Positions 16,436-24,611 are shown, counted from the first letter of the stretch. The stretch: DNA of 64,000 bases from Flexivirga aerilata (GCF_013002715.1 NZ_JABENB010000001.1:62001-126000), one strand, 5' to 3'. The notes: a model not told the origin generated them from the sequence alone. Translations and numbers: made by a program.

Positions 16436-16798
16436 ATGGACTCGCGGGGGCGGATGGTGCGCGCAGTTGGGATGACCCAAACCTTTCTGAGCCCGGCGCA
16501 GGTGGACGAGCTCGTATGCCTCTACGAGGCGGGCGCGACGCTGGTGGAGCTGGGTGAGCAGTTCGGCGTGCACCGCCGAACTGCTGCTGCACATCTGGTC
16601 CGCCGCTCGGTCCCGATCCGCAGGCGCGGTCTAAATGAGTCCCACCTCGCCGAAGCGGTCGAGCTGTATGCCGGAGGGCTGAGCCTGATGGAGGTCGGAC
16701 TACGGTTCGGGGTCAGCCAGCAGACAGTCCGAAGCGCACTGGCCGTGGAGGGCGTCACGATCCGGCCGAGCGGACGCCGCACTCAGGTCAGCGCGTGA
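16436..16798 (+). CDS. Small double-HTH DNA-binding protein, recombinase-associated
   Basis: About 120 residues from ATG 16436 (GGAG nine bases upstream); later ATGs at 16454 and 16472 are also possible. Two successive HTH units are visible: LVELGEQFGVHRRTAAAHLV and LMEVGLRFGVSQQTVRSAL, each preceded by a helix of the form ELYxxGxSL. Such HTH pairs are common in or beside serine recombinases, where they form the DNA-binding part. It converges on the recombinase gene at 16788 and overlaps it by 11 bases at the stops, so it is not simply the recombinase C-terminus read on. Probably binds the recombination site; inference. Confidence 0.6.
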   Translation: MDSRGRMVRAVGMTQTFLSPAQVDELVCLYEAGATLVELGEQFGVHRRTAAAHLVRRSVPIRRRGLNESHLAEAVELYAGGLSLMEVGLRFGVSQQTVRSALAVEGVTIRPSGRRTQVSA

Positions 16799-17174
16799 TG
16801 TTCCGACCGGACGCGCACGGACGAAGCATGGTAGTCAGGACGCCTGCTAGCGAGGCCGGGTCAGTGAGCGGGCGCACGCCGCGATCGACCGCATAGACAG
16901 TCACGCCAGCGTCATCGAGGTCTGCCAGGACGTGCGGGGCCGCCGGGATCGTCCGCCCGAGACGGTCCAGCCGCGCGATCACCAGAGCGGAGAACTCGCC
17001 TGCTGCGGCGTCAGCGATCAGTCGGGTCAGCTCCGAGCGATCGCCGGCCCCGTCGCTATAGCTACAAGTGACATCAAGATCGAGGTCGCAGGCGAGCGCC
17101 AGGCAAGCGGTCTGGTGCTGCTCGTGCGCCTGGCGCGTGGGGCGGGCAACGTAGGTGTAGATGGCGGCGTTCAT
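16788..17174 (-). CDS. Serine recombinase catalytic-domain protein, degenerate active site
   Basis: 128 residues corresponding only to the N-terminal resolvase fold: LVIARLDRLGRTIPAAPHVL holds the conserved DRLGR arginines and GVTVYAVDRGV the next strand. The usual YxRVS start with the nucleophile Ser reads YTYVARPTRQ here, so Ser is replaced (Pro or Thr, depending on alignment). It lacks a DNA-binding domain, which may be supplied by the HTH protein encoded opposite. Last gene of the minus-strand island operon; its ATG overlaps the stop of the membrane-protein gene (ATGA). Activity is uncertain. Confidence 0.65.
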   Translation of the reverse strand: MNAAIYTYVARPTRQAHEQHQTACLALACDLDLDVTCSYSDGAGDRSELTRLIADAAAGEFSALVIARLDRLGRTIPAAPHVLADLDDAGVTVYAVDRGVRPLTDPASLAGVLTTMLRPCASGRNITR

Positions 17175-17551
17175 CGGACCGCCCCTGCGGTCATGGGCGC
17201 CTGGGACTGCGAGCTGTCACGGGTGGCCTGCCGCTTGCGGTGCCGGGCGATGGCTTCCTGGGTCCGGGCGCGAATCAGGAGGATGAGGCTGACCGGTCCC
17301 ATGATGATGAACTTCAGCGCGTTCCACACCGCCCACAGCACGACCAGATGCAGCCAGCCTGGGGCACCGTCAGCGAGGGCGTTGGTGCAGATGCTCGCGA
17401 TTAGCAGGTAGGGCACGGCGAGGAGCATCGCGGGGATGCCCCACTTCAAGTTGCGTCGGCGCCGGATCGCGTCGAGCAGCCGGTTGGTCGGCATGTAGCG
17501 GCGCAGGTAATAGCGGGTGTGGGCGCTGAACGCCCAGATCGGGCGGATCAT
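17171..17551 (-). CDS. Small membrane protein next to recombinase
   Basis: 126 residues from ATG 17551. Two hydrophobic segments are visible: around GIPAMLLAVPYLLIASICTN (about residues 38-57) and LVVLWAVWNALKFIIMGPVS followed by LILL (about 69-92), with basic flanks, so probably two membrane helices and a basic C-tail. I recall relatives mislabelled as sulfate permease beside small recombinases in other actinobacterial mobile regions; the real function is unknown. Four-base overlap with the recombinase gene shows they are co-expressed. Confidence 0.65.
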   Translation of the reverse strand: MIRPIWAFSAHTRYYLRRYMPTNRLLDAIRRRRNLKWGIPAMLLAVPYLLIASICTNALADGAPGWLHLVVLWAVWNALKFIIMGPVSLILLIRARTQEAIARHRKRQATRDSSQSQAPMTAGAVR

Positions 17552-17705
17552 GGCGGGCCTCTCGTCACACGTATCTCTCCGTCGAGGAGGCAGTACGTGT
17601 ATGAGCGCCCAAGCTGGGCCGTCCCGAAGGACCCGCAATCGAGGAGAACCTGCCTCGGCCTCCACTGTACGCCGGAGCCCGGACAGACGTAACCCCTGTG
17701 CTACC

Positions 17706-19460
17706 TCATTCGCGGGAGTCCGACGCCGCGGGGAGGAAGTGATGCCGTGGGCCGGCTGGTGCGTGTGGCAGGGCGATGAGGTGGGTTCCTGAAACAGGCG
17801 TCTCTGCCTGTTGGAGGTGCAGGCCGATCATGTTGACGAGTGTCGCGGCGACGGCAGCGAGGTCTGCGGCCGAGCCGTGGAACGTGGGTACGGAGCATCC
17901 TCTGGTGGGGATTAGTTCGTCGCCTTCGGCTGCTTCCTCCCAGAGTGGGTGGTACAGCTCCAGCGCACCATCGGCCACTACCGAGCGTCCTGCCTGGTCG
18001 TCAAGCTCAGACGGTGTACCGGGGGCACCGGGCGCGCAGATGTTGGCGATACCGAGCGTTCCCGTCCTGGCGTCGGTGGCGACCTGGGCAATGAGTGCCG
18101 TGCGGTCTTCGCCGGCGAGGGTGTCGAGGTAGGTGGTGATGCTGTGGCTGACGGTGGCATCGATGATGAGGTCCGCGGACAGGGAGACGGCTGGATCGGG
18201 GACGCTTCCTTCTGCGACGGTGACGGTCAGGTCGTCGCGGATCGCGCGGAGGCGTGTGGCGAGGGCATCGGCCTTGGTCTGGCCGATGTCGGCTTCGGTG
18301 TAATTCTGTCGCACGAGCAGTCCGCCGGTGATGGTGCCGGGGTCGCAGACCGTGATGGTGCTGGCTCCGGCGCGTGCGATGAATTCGGCGAGCCATGAGC
18401 CGAGTCCGCCGCAGCCCCAGATGTGGACGGTCCATCCTTGGAAGCCGTTGACGGGACGGTTGTCGTCGCGCCGGGTTGTGACCTCTTGCCGTTCGTCGGA
18501 CATGTTGCACCATTCGATGGGGATGTCGGCGTTGATGATCGCGGGGTCGAGGTTGACCGCGGTGCCGTGCTTCTTGGCGAGGCGCCGGAGGGCGTCGGCG
18601 GTAGTTGAGGGGAGGCGTCCGCCGAGAAGATGGTGCGGTCCGCCTGCGGGGTGCGGCACGGCGAGCACGAAGTACTGCTCGGTGCCGTCGGGGTTTCGTA
18701 GAGCGCTGGCGAGGAGTGAGGTGAGGAACGCGGGCGACTGCGGTGAGACCTCTGGTTGTCGTCCTTCGGCGCGGTGAAGGTGCGGGTCGTCCAGGAGCGT
18801 CAGGAACAGCGCGAAGGTGGATGCCGCGCCGAAGGGGAGGTCGCTCGCGAGGACAAAGACGGGCGTGCGGTGTCCGTCGCGGTCGGTCGAGTAGGTGAGG
18901 TCGTAGCGGTGCGGTGAGCGGGCGAGGAGCCGGGCGATCTGCTGCCGCTTCGGCGGCCCAGGTTCGCGGACGACGATGGTGGGGGTGTCGTCTGCGTGGT
19001 GGAGCACTCCTCCGACAGCGTGGTACATCGCGGTCGAGGGATCGAATGCTCCGCAGGCGGCATCGGTGAGCCAGTCCCACAGTCGGCTGAGAAATCCGGC
19101 CATTCCGGCGGACGGCCGCCACTCACGGGAGGGGTCGAGATAGATGCAGAGCCGCTGCCCTTGGAGGACGTGCGGGAAACCGAGGAAGCGGGTGTGGTCA
19201 ACCTCCGCGCTCGGCGGCGAGAACAGCGAGGGGCGAATCTTGACGATGAACTCCTCGTCTTCTCCAAGTTCCAGCCCGCCGGGACGGTAAGGGATGTCGG
19301 CAGTGTGGAGCCGGAGTCGGAGGGTGGCGTCGCCGCCGGTACCAACCTGGGGCTGCTGAGCTATCCGCACGTCGCGGGGATGGTCCCTGGCGAGTGATCT
19401 CAACTCGTCAACAAGATGCTTCTGCCAGGCCGACAGCGTGGCCCGGTTGCCTCGGCTCAT
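17706..19460 (-). CDS. cap2: CBASS Cap2: E2-E1 ubiquitin-transfer-like protein
   Basis: 584 residues, the usual length of Cap2. The N-terminal E2-like domain (about 30-170) has candidate active-site Cys105 in GQRLCIYLDPSREW, followed by the WDWL helix. The C-terminal E1-like adenylation domain (about 340-550) has the nucleotide motif GCGGLG (349-354), the acidic strand end D373 (VCDPGTI), and candidate catalytic C522 in PTRGCSVPTFHGS. Known Cap2 proteins charge and conjugate the C-terminal residue of the partner CD-NTase to targets, priming cyclic-nucleotide synthesis during phage infection. Its ATG overlaps the CD-NTase stop (ATGA). No JAB/JAMM deconjugase (Cap3) is fused or encoded nearby. 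Confidence 0.85.
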   Translation of the reverse strand: MSRGNRATLSAWQKHLVDELRSLARDHPRDVRIAQQPQVGTGGDATLRLRLHTADIPYRPGGLELGEDEEFIVKIRPSLFSPPSAEVDHTRFLGFPHVLQGQRLCIYLDPSREWRPSAGMAGFLSRLWDWLTDAACGAFDPSTAMYHAVGGVLHHADDTPTIVVREPGPPKRQQIARLLARSPHRYDLTYSTDRDGHRTPVFVLASDLPFGAASTFALFLTLLDDPHLHRAEGRQPEVSPQSPAFLTSLLASALRNPDGTEQYFVLAVPHPAGGPHHLLGGRLPSTTADALRRLAKKHGTAVNLDPAIINADIPIEWCNMSDERQEVTTRRDDNRPVNGFQGWTVHIWGCGGLGSWLAEFIARAGASTITVCDPGTITGGLLVRQNYTEADIGQTKADALATRLRAIRDDLTVTVAEGSVPDPAVSLSADLIIDATVSHSITTYLDTLAGEDRTALIAQVATDARTGTLGIANICAPGAPGTPSELDDQAGRSVVADGALELYHPLWEEAAEGDELIPTRGCSVPTFHGSAADLAAVAATLVNMIGLHLQQAETPVSGTHLIALPHAPAGPRHHFLPAASDSRE

Positions 19461-20452
19461 CCCGCGCGGCCAGACCGCCCCACGGTGGAGGCGGCCGCGG
19501 GAGCTGCCGCCGGGAACTTCGCGCTGCTAGACGAGGTAGCCGGAGCCTTGAAGCCGTCACCGAAGATGCCCTGCCACAGCTCGATGCTGCGCTCCTTGTC
19601 CTCCTCCTCGTGCGCCTCCTCGATTTCGGCGGCGTGGACACGAATGCGGTCCCGGAAGTAGCTGTAGGTGGACTGCTCCCACCGATGGTCGAAGGTGACC
19701 CCGGACCCCGACGGGTCTGGAATGGAGGGCTTGGTCGGGCGTGCCTGGAGCCAGGCGTCGAGGTCCTTGACGAGGTGCAGGAGAGTCGTGGGGACGTCGC
19801 TGTAGTAGCCGGGGTCGAGCAGCGTGCGCAGCTCGGTGACCTGCTCGCCGAGCAGTGTCGTCAGGAGAATGGACCGCGTGCCGGTGAAGGAGTTCTTGTG
19901 GTCGCGCAGGTACTTCATCAGTCGAATGACCTTGCGGAGGTTGCCCTTCGCGAGCGCGTCCTTGCTCTTCATCCAGTCCGTGAAGCCCTGGGGGTCGGTC
20001 AGCTCCCAGGCGTTGTCGTCGCGGTTGACGATGACTTCGCGACCATCGGCGAGGTTGAGGCGCGGCACGATGTCCAGGTGCATGGAGTTCGCGTAGACGA
20101 GTCGGACGCAACGGCACTTGCGTGAGTGCGGCATGTTGCCGTAGGTGCTGTGGCGGTGCAGAGCCGCGTAGACCTCCTCGATGTACTTCTTGGGATCATC
20201 GGACCAGTCAGCGTTCTCGCTCATATCGAGCATGAAGTCCGCGTCGAACTCGTTGCTGCCCACCGGGTTGATGATGGTCTTGTGCGCCCACGAGCCCTGG
20301 GGCGTCTTGCCGAGGATCAGGTGCCCGATCTGCTCGTCGGCCTTCAACGCCTTGTAAACCGCCTCGACGCGAGAGTCGAGCGAGTCGAGTTTCACCTGGC
20401 CGAGGTTAACGGTGTCCTCGAGCAGGACGTTGAAGTAGTCAGTGAGCTTCAT
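19457..20452 (-). CDS. CD-NTase (cGAS/DncV-like nucleotidyltransferase) of CBASS
   Basis: 331 residues. Nucleotidyltransferase signature: GS at 53-54 (PQGSWAHKT), metal-binding D70 and D72 in EFDADFMLDM and third Asp D127 in HLDIVPRL. It should make a cyclic oligonucleotide second messenger that switches on the patatin effector upstream; the product cannot be told from sequence. The last 25 residues are Ala/Ser/Pro-rich and end in GRSGRAG, a flexible tail with C-terminal Gly suited to Cap2 conjugation. ATG 20452 has GGAGGT at five bases. It overlaps capV by 14 bp and cap2 by 4 bp. Confidence 0.88.
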   Translation of the reverse strand: MKLTDYFNVLLEDTVNLGQVKLDSLDSRVEAVYKALKADEQIGHLILGKTPQGSWAHKTIINPVGSNEFDADFMLDMSENADWSDDPKKYIEEVYAALHRHSTYGNMPHSRKCRCVRLVYANSMHLDIVPRLNLADGREVIVNRDDNAWELTDPQGFTDWMKSKDALAKGNLRKVIRLMKYLRDHKNSFTGTRSILLTTLLGEQVTELRTLLDPGYYSDVPTTLLHLVKDLDAWLQARPTKPSIPDPSGSGVTFDHRWEQSTYSYFRDRIRVHAAEIEEAHEEEDKERSIELWQGIFGDGFKAPATSSSSAKFPAAAPAAASTVGRSGRAG

Positions 20453-21554
20453 CGGAGACCTCCGTGGTCGACGTGCTGGTCGGATCGCCGCGGCGTCGGT
20501 CTCCGATCAACGGTGTGTAGTCGGCCGCGCGATGATCTGCGAACCGCGCGGTATAGATGGGGCTGAGCTCGCGGCTCACGGACGCGGCGAGGCCGGCGAC
20601 ATCGCTCGGGTCTGCCGAGTCGAGTGCGTACAGTCCACCCGGCACGAGAGCATCGAACCTGGTGAAAGCGGCCTTGCCGATCAGATGCTCAGCGATGCCC
20701 TGTCCGCCACGGCTGCCGGCTGTGAGGATCAGTGGCGCGATCGGCTTCGCCCAATTGAACAGCCCGCCGCGGTCGAGGCGCTTGGGGTGGTTCGTGAGCT
20801 GGTCGATGGTGCCGACGTTGAGCACCCTGATCGAGGCGAGCGGTACGTCGAGCATGCTCACGGCCTCGGCGATCGCGACGACAGAGGGGTTGTTCGCCCA
20901 CACTCCGCCGTCGATGAGGCGGTGTCCATCGACACGCGCGGCAGGAAAGTAGAGCGGTGCCGCCGAGGTCGCCATCGCGATGTCCACCATCGGGATGCGC
21001 CAGTCTCGGGCGAGCCGTGTGTGGTGCGGCGTCTTGAAGATGTGCACGGAGCCTCGTTGCACGTCCCACGCCGGGATGACCAACCGCTTCGCGCTATCTC
21101 CCAGCAGCCCCTCGCCGAGCACCTTCGTCAAGGCAGTGCGCAGCGCATCGCCGTCGTAGATGGGTGCAGTGAGTTGGCGAGGCCGCCGCCACAGGCGCCG
21201 GCGCACGGCCGGGAAGACCGCCCCGACCAGTTCTTCGTAGTGCCCCACGATCTCGCTCGGGGTGAGACCGGCACCCAACCCGAGCGCGACGATCCCACCC
21301 GCCGACGTCCCGGCGATCAAGTCGAACGAGTCCTTGATGCTCACGCCGAGGTCCTGTTCCAGCCGCGCCAGCACGTGAGCGGTGAACAGTGCCTTGGCTC
21401 CGCCGCCATCGAGGGCGAGAATCTGGAAGCGATCGACGGATGGGGGCCTTGGCTCGATCGTCGTGGATGGATGGTCCTGCCGCCCGGGCGCGTCGGCCTG
21501 CCCGGCGGGCATCTCGCCTCCGGGATCGGTCGAACTTGCAGGAACTACACCCAT
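20439..21554 (-). CDS. capV: CBASS patatin-like phospholipase effector (CapV)
   Basis: 371 residues. Patatin motifs in order: oxyanion DGGGAKA (49-55), nucleophile S84 in GTSAGG, and catalytic D215 in LIDGGVWANNPS. Known CapV enzymes are activated by the cyclic nucleotide of the CD-NTase and degrade membrane phospholipids, causing abortive infection. The 40-residue N-terminal extension is Pro/Asp-rich and probably disordered; ATG 21554 has AGGA eight bases upstream. First gene of the CBASS trio, with the CD-NTase start inside its 3' end. Confidence 0.88.
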   Translation of the reverse strand: MGVVPASSTDPGGEMPAGQADAPGRQDHPSTTIEPRPPSVDRFQILALDGGGAKALFTAHVLARLEQDLGVSIKDSFDLIAGTSAGGIVALGLGAGLTPSEIVGHYEELVGAVFPAVRRRLWRRPRQLTAPIYDGDALRTALTKVLGEGLLGDSAKRLVIPAWDVQRGSVHIFKTPHHTRLARDWRIPMVDIAMATSAAPLYFPAARVDGHRLIDGGVWANNPSVVAIAEAVSMLDVPLASIRVLNVGTIDQLTNHPKRLDRGGLFNWAKPIAPLILTAGSRGGQGIAEHLIGKAAFTRFDALVPGGLYALDSADPSDVAGLAASVSRELSPIYTARFADHRAADYTPLIGDRRRGDPTSTSTTEVSDEAH

Positions 21555-21677
21555 GTAACTATCCTACGGCGCCGCACCGACACCACCAAGGCGCGAGACG
21601 GAGCCGTACCGGTCGTACTCATGCCCTTGCTCGCCGAGCAGTCGGCTCCGCAGGAGCGGCTTGTTGGCTTGCCCCTC

Positions 21678-21943
21678 CTAGACATGCTTACGGAGCCAAT
21701 CCCAAGCCTTCTGTGGGAGCCAGCCCGAGTAGCTGTCGCCCGAGATGTCAACGACGAGCACACTGTCGGAGTCGTCCAGCGCGGGCTTGAGTCGGTCGAA
21801 GGCTTGGCTCGGGCTGAGTGACGAGACGACGATCCAGGTTGAGTCGAGATAGTGCCACCAAGTGCCAAGCGCCTTGATCTTCTCGTAGAGATCATCGTAC
21901 TTCTGTCCAGGTTGAGGTCATAACTGATGAGCAGTGCGCTCAT
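21678..21943 (-). pseudogene. Frameshifted SinR-like small protein gene
   Basis: The start MSALLISYDLN (ATG 21943, AGGAG upstream) is that of SinR-like small proteins, which have a Cas2-like ferredoxin fold. After 11 codons the frame is lost; the next frame reads PGQKYDDLYEKIKALGTWWH and continues, with TWIVVSSLSPSQAFDRL and WLPQKAWDWLRKHV, to a TAG at 21678. The total of 266 bases is not a multiple of three and fits loss of four bases near 21911 (for example a lost Lys codon plus one base). Either a recent inactivation, a sequencing error, or programmed slippage. Between the 51-residue gene and capV on the same strand. Confidence 0.75.
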
Positions 21944-22004
21944 GTTCTTCTCCTGACGTGTAATGGGTTAGGCCGGCGGCACCGAGGCATCGCCGGCCCA
22001 CCGG

Positions 22005-22160
22005 CTACTTCTCGTTACGGACGCCCTTGTGCTGGTTGGGGCTGCCGTCGAGAATCCGGCCAGTGCCGGTGTCACGCTTGAACCATGTGGTGCCGCGCTT
22101 GAACTCGCTGCGGCTCTTCACGGCACCGACTCGGTGTCCTCGTCCGGTGTTCTTGGCCAT
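22005..22160 (-). CDS. Small basic protein, 51 residues
   Basis: Too short for usual ORF cut-offs but well supported: ATG 22160 follows GGAGGTGAAGGAG, and the protein begins MAKNTGRGHRVGAVKSRSEF and contains TTWFKRDTGTGRILDG. It is rich in Lys/Arg and has no hydrophobic stretch. I recall similar small proteins beside SinR-like genes in other actinobacteria, but no function. It lies between the ImmA/IrrE-type gene and the SinR-like gene on the same strand. Confidence 0.65.
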   Translation of the reverse strand: MAKNTGRGHRVGAVKSRSEFKRGTTWFKRDTGTGRILDGSPNQHKGVRNEK

Positions 22161-22246
22161 CTCCTTCACCTCCGTCCCGACAGCCCAGGTCCGCCACCAC
22201 GGGGGCTCTCACTGAGTAGTCGAGATAGGGCTGTGTGGAGTTAGCG

Positions 22247-23263
22247 TCAGGAACGGCAGTCCACGCAGAGGCCGTCGACAACGAGGTGTGGCTGGAACTG
22301 AAGGAAGCACTCGGTGCAGGTCAGTGCGCGCTTGGCATCTCGCTGACAGCGGCAGTCGCCGCAACGAGGACAGAACGGCTGGCCACAGTCCGAGCAGGGG
22401 TACCCTCGGCGCTCGAAACTGGTCCCGCAGCATGATCCTGTGAGCAGGGGGCGGGTGTCGAAGTCGCGTTGGAAGGGCGCATGAAACTGCTCGACCTCCC
22501 AAATGTCTCGATCGCAGAACACGGCCATGACGCGCTTGTCGTCCCCGATCGCGTCGACGTAGAAGTCTGCTTGCGTGCCCCAGGGGGTTCGCCAGGAAAG
22601 GCGCCGAGCCGCAGATGCTCCTGGTGCCAGGCCGAGTAGGGAGTGGCCTTCAGTGAGCTTCTGGTCACGCCAAGGGAAAGCGGTGGGCCAGCCTTGCTCG
22701 GGGTCGGGCTTGACGCTGGCGTGCGTAACGGTGCCGGTGTAGCGGTCGATGATGGCGATGGCCCCCAAGCCGGGCAGGTGCTTGGCGATAGCGATCGCAC
22801 ACACCGGCCGGCTGGCCTGGGAGGTGTTATAGAGGTCGACCAGGTGCTGCGCTCTGATCGGTCCGTTGGCGATGACCGCTGTTGCCGCAGACTCGGGCAA
22901 GAGCAATCGCTGGGCGATCCGGTCACAGACGGTTTCGAGAAGGCGGCCGGGCTCGTCCTGGTCGGCCATCCAGTCATAGATGTCCGGCGCCCTCTCGGCG
23001 AGCCAATGCCCAAGTTCGTGGGAGAGAGTAAAGTTCTCACGCCGACTCGCTGGCGTGGGCGCATACAGGATCACCCCGTCTTGGAGGAACGAGACGCCAT
23101 CACATGCGCCACCGTCGTCACGGGAACTAGCTAGGTGTTCGACGGCTCTGACAGTCAGCTCAAGGTCGTCGCGGAGGACGCCAAATGGGTCCCCGGCGAA
23201 GCGGGCTCGAACGTCATCCGTCAGCAGGGACAGTGCCTGGTCAACACAACCTTCCAGGTTCAT
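22247..23263 (-). CDS. ImmA/IrrE-type metallopeptidase with Cys-rich tail
   Basis: 338 residues from ATG 23263. The zinc peptidase motif is FTLSHELGHWLAE (H82, E83, H86) with likely third ligand E110 before CDRIAQRLLLPES, the ImmA/IrrE pattern. Residues 278-336 contain 12 Cys in CxxC-like spacings (for example YPCSDCGQPFCPRCGDCRC), a probable zinc-ribbon or treble-clef tail. ImmA/IrrE peptidases cleave XRE-type repressors; the gene just upstream (7-bp gap) encodes an HTH protein that is the obvious candidate target. Upstream in-frame codons overlap that gene and are not used. Confidence 0.8.
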   Translation of the reverse strand: MNLEGCVDQALSLLTDDVRARFAGDPFGVLRDDLELTVRAVEHLASSRDDGGACDGVSFLQDGVILYAPTPASRRENFTLSHELGHWLAERAPDIYDWMADQDEPGRLLETVCDRIAQRLLLPESAATAVIANGPIRAQHLVDLYNTSQASRPVCAIAIAKHLPGLGAIAIIDRYTGTVTHASVKPDPEQGWPTAFPWRDQKLTEGHSLLGLAPGASAARRLSWRTPWGTQADFYVDAIGDDKRVMAVFCDRDIWEVEQFHAPFQRDFDTRPLLTGSCCGTSFERRGYPCSDCGQPFCPRCGDCRCQRDAKRALTCTECFLQFQPHLVVDGLCVDCRS

Positions 23264-23270
23264 GCGGGTC

Positions 23271-23933
23271 TCACCCGCGGTCGGCTTGCTCGACAGAAGC
23301 GACAAGGGCGTCGAGCGAGCGCAACAGTTGCTCTGTGTCGGGCTCTCCTCGGTGTACGGTCGCAAGCATCCGGCTTTCGAGCGTCGCAGCAGCCACAGCA
23401 CGTGACACTCGTCGGGCCTGTGACCAGCGCGTGACGAGGTGTTCAAACAGCGGATGCGCGCGTACAGCGCCTACGTGATCGGGCAGAGAAGCCGATGACG
23501 GTGCTGAGATCAGGTCGTCTACCGGTGCTCCGAAGATGTCAGCGATTGCCTGGACCACGGCGGGAGGTACGTCTGCCGCTGTACGAGTCTCCCACCTGAA
23601 AACGTCGCTCTTGTCGAACTGCCACCCTCGCTCATGCAAGCGTGCGGCAACGTCACTGACGCTCAGTCGCGCACGCTTTCTTACACGAGACAACGCGGCA
23701 GAGTCGAGACGGCATTCGCTGTCAGGGAGTAGACCCAGCATTGCTGCCACGGGGTCATCTTCAAGTGCTGGCGCGCCTTGGGCGGCGAGCCAGAGTGCAT
23801 CCGCCGTCTCAACGATGCCATCAAGTTCTACGCGCTCTCGGTCGTTCAGCTCGACGTCACGCAGGATAAGTTCGCGCTCTTGGGGTCGTTCAAGCAGCTC
23901 TGCGACAAGTCTGTCGCGTTCGTCGTCATTCAT
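23271..23933 (-). CDS. XRE-like HTH regulator, probable partner of the ImmA/IrrE peptidase
   Basis: 220 residues. The middle (about 78-140) looks like an XRE HTH: LSRVRKRARLSVSDVAARLH, then FDKSDVFRWE and VVQAIADIFGAPVDDL. The N-terminal 70 residues are acidic and helical (many Glu/Arg pairs), and the C-terminal 70 are helical; neither half is recognised. It overlaps the sigma-factor gene by four bases (ATGA), so it could act as an anti-sigma or as a repressor removed by the peptidase downstream. The role is inferred from gene order only. Confidence 0.65.
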   Translation of the reverse strand: MNDDERDRLVAELLERPQERELILRDVELNDRERVELDGIVETADALWLAAQGAPALEDDPVAAMLGLLPDSECRLDSAALSRVRKRARLSVSDVAARLHERGWQFDKSDVFRWETRTAADVPPAVVQAIADIFGAPVDDLISAPSSASLPDHVGAVRAHPLFEHLVTRWSQARRVSRAVAAATLESRMLATVHRGEPDTEQLLRSLDALVASVEQADRG

Positions 23934-24463
23934 TTCCCTTCCTCCTTTCTGTGCATTTCCTCTCGAAGGAGCGCTAGCGATCGTGTCGACATCTGGCTCA
24001 CACGCGCCGGACTCACGTTCATTTCGGCTGCCACCTCAGATCGCGGCCGTCCCAACGCCGCGGTCTCCCACACCGCCTTTCGATGGCGTTCGTCCAATAT
24101 CGCGAGACAGTCCCACGCATGACCAGCCCGTTCTTGTTGGTCGATGGCTTCCGCAATGTCTTCCGCGAGGTCGGAGTCATCGGCACGGTCATGGACGGCT
24201 TCGACGAACTCAGGCCCGGCGTGCCGTACCTCTGCTGATCTGATTCGATCCAGCGCCTTTCGCTTCGCCGCGGTCACGAGAGATGCTTCCCAGTTCCGCA
24301 CATTCTCCGGCGGCGAAGCCATGATGGAGACGATCGCGTCCTGCACCGCGTCCTCCGCCTCAGAGGCGCGACCAGCCTCGCGCAGCACTGAGGCCGCAAC
24401 CTTGTGCATAGCGTCTCGATGGCGGAGGTAGAGAGCACCGAGGTCTGGCGGCATGTCGGTCAT
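23930..24463 (-). CDS. ECF-type sigma-70 family factor
   Basis: 177 residues from ATG 24463 (an earlier GTG at 24499 is possible). Region 2-like sequence: LGALYLRHRDAMHKVAASVL, EAEDAVQDAI and AAKRKALDRIRSAEV; region 4-like HTH: LDERHRKAVWETAALGRPRS then VAAEMNVSPARVSQMSTRSL. The size fits ECF factors. First gene of the minus-strand island operon (sigma, HTH, ImmA, 51-residue protein, SinR-like, CBASS), so it may direct transcription of the defence genes. A perfect palindrome GACAATTGTC lies about 140 bp upstream. Confidence 0.75.
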   Translation of the reverse strand: MTDMPPDLGALYLRHRDAMHKVAASVLREAGRASEAEDAVQDAIVSIMASPPENVRNWEASLVTAAKRKALDRIRSAEVRHAGPEFVEAVHDRADDSDLAEDIAEAIDQQERAGHAWDCLAILDERHRKAVWETAALGRPRSEVAAEMNVSPARVSQMSTRSLALLREEMHRKEEGK

Positions 24464-24601
24464 CGCTGCCGCCTCGGCCCCTCGCCCCAGCGCCGGCACC
24501 AGCGAGGCTGTCTCATCATCGGCCTCGTCCTCCTCACCTCGTAGTCGGGATAGCGCCTGACGCAGTTAGGCCATTCTGATGGAGACCTGGACCGCCCTCC
24601 T

Positions 24602-24611
24602 GACAATTGTC
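24602..24611. promoter_or_regulatory. Palindrome upstream of the sigma-factor operon
   Basis: GACAATTGTC, a perfect 10-bp palindrome in a locally AT-rich spot between the island operon and the integrase remnant. Could be an operator for the HTH protein; no direct proof. The rest of 24464-24750 holds no supported gene. Confidence 0.3.

Noticed and set aside
17706..19460. Fused Cap3/JAB domain at the end of Cap2
   Set aside because: No HxHx(7-10)SxxD metal motif follows the E1 domain; the tail of about 60 residues is too short for a JAMM fold.
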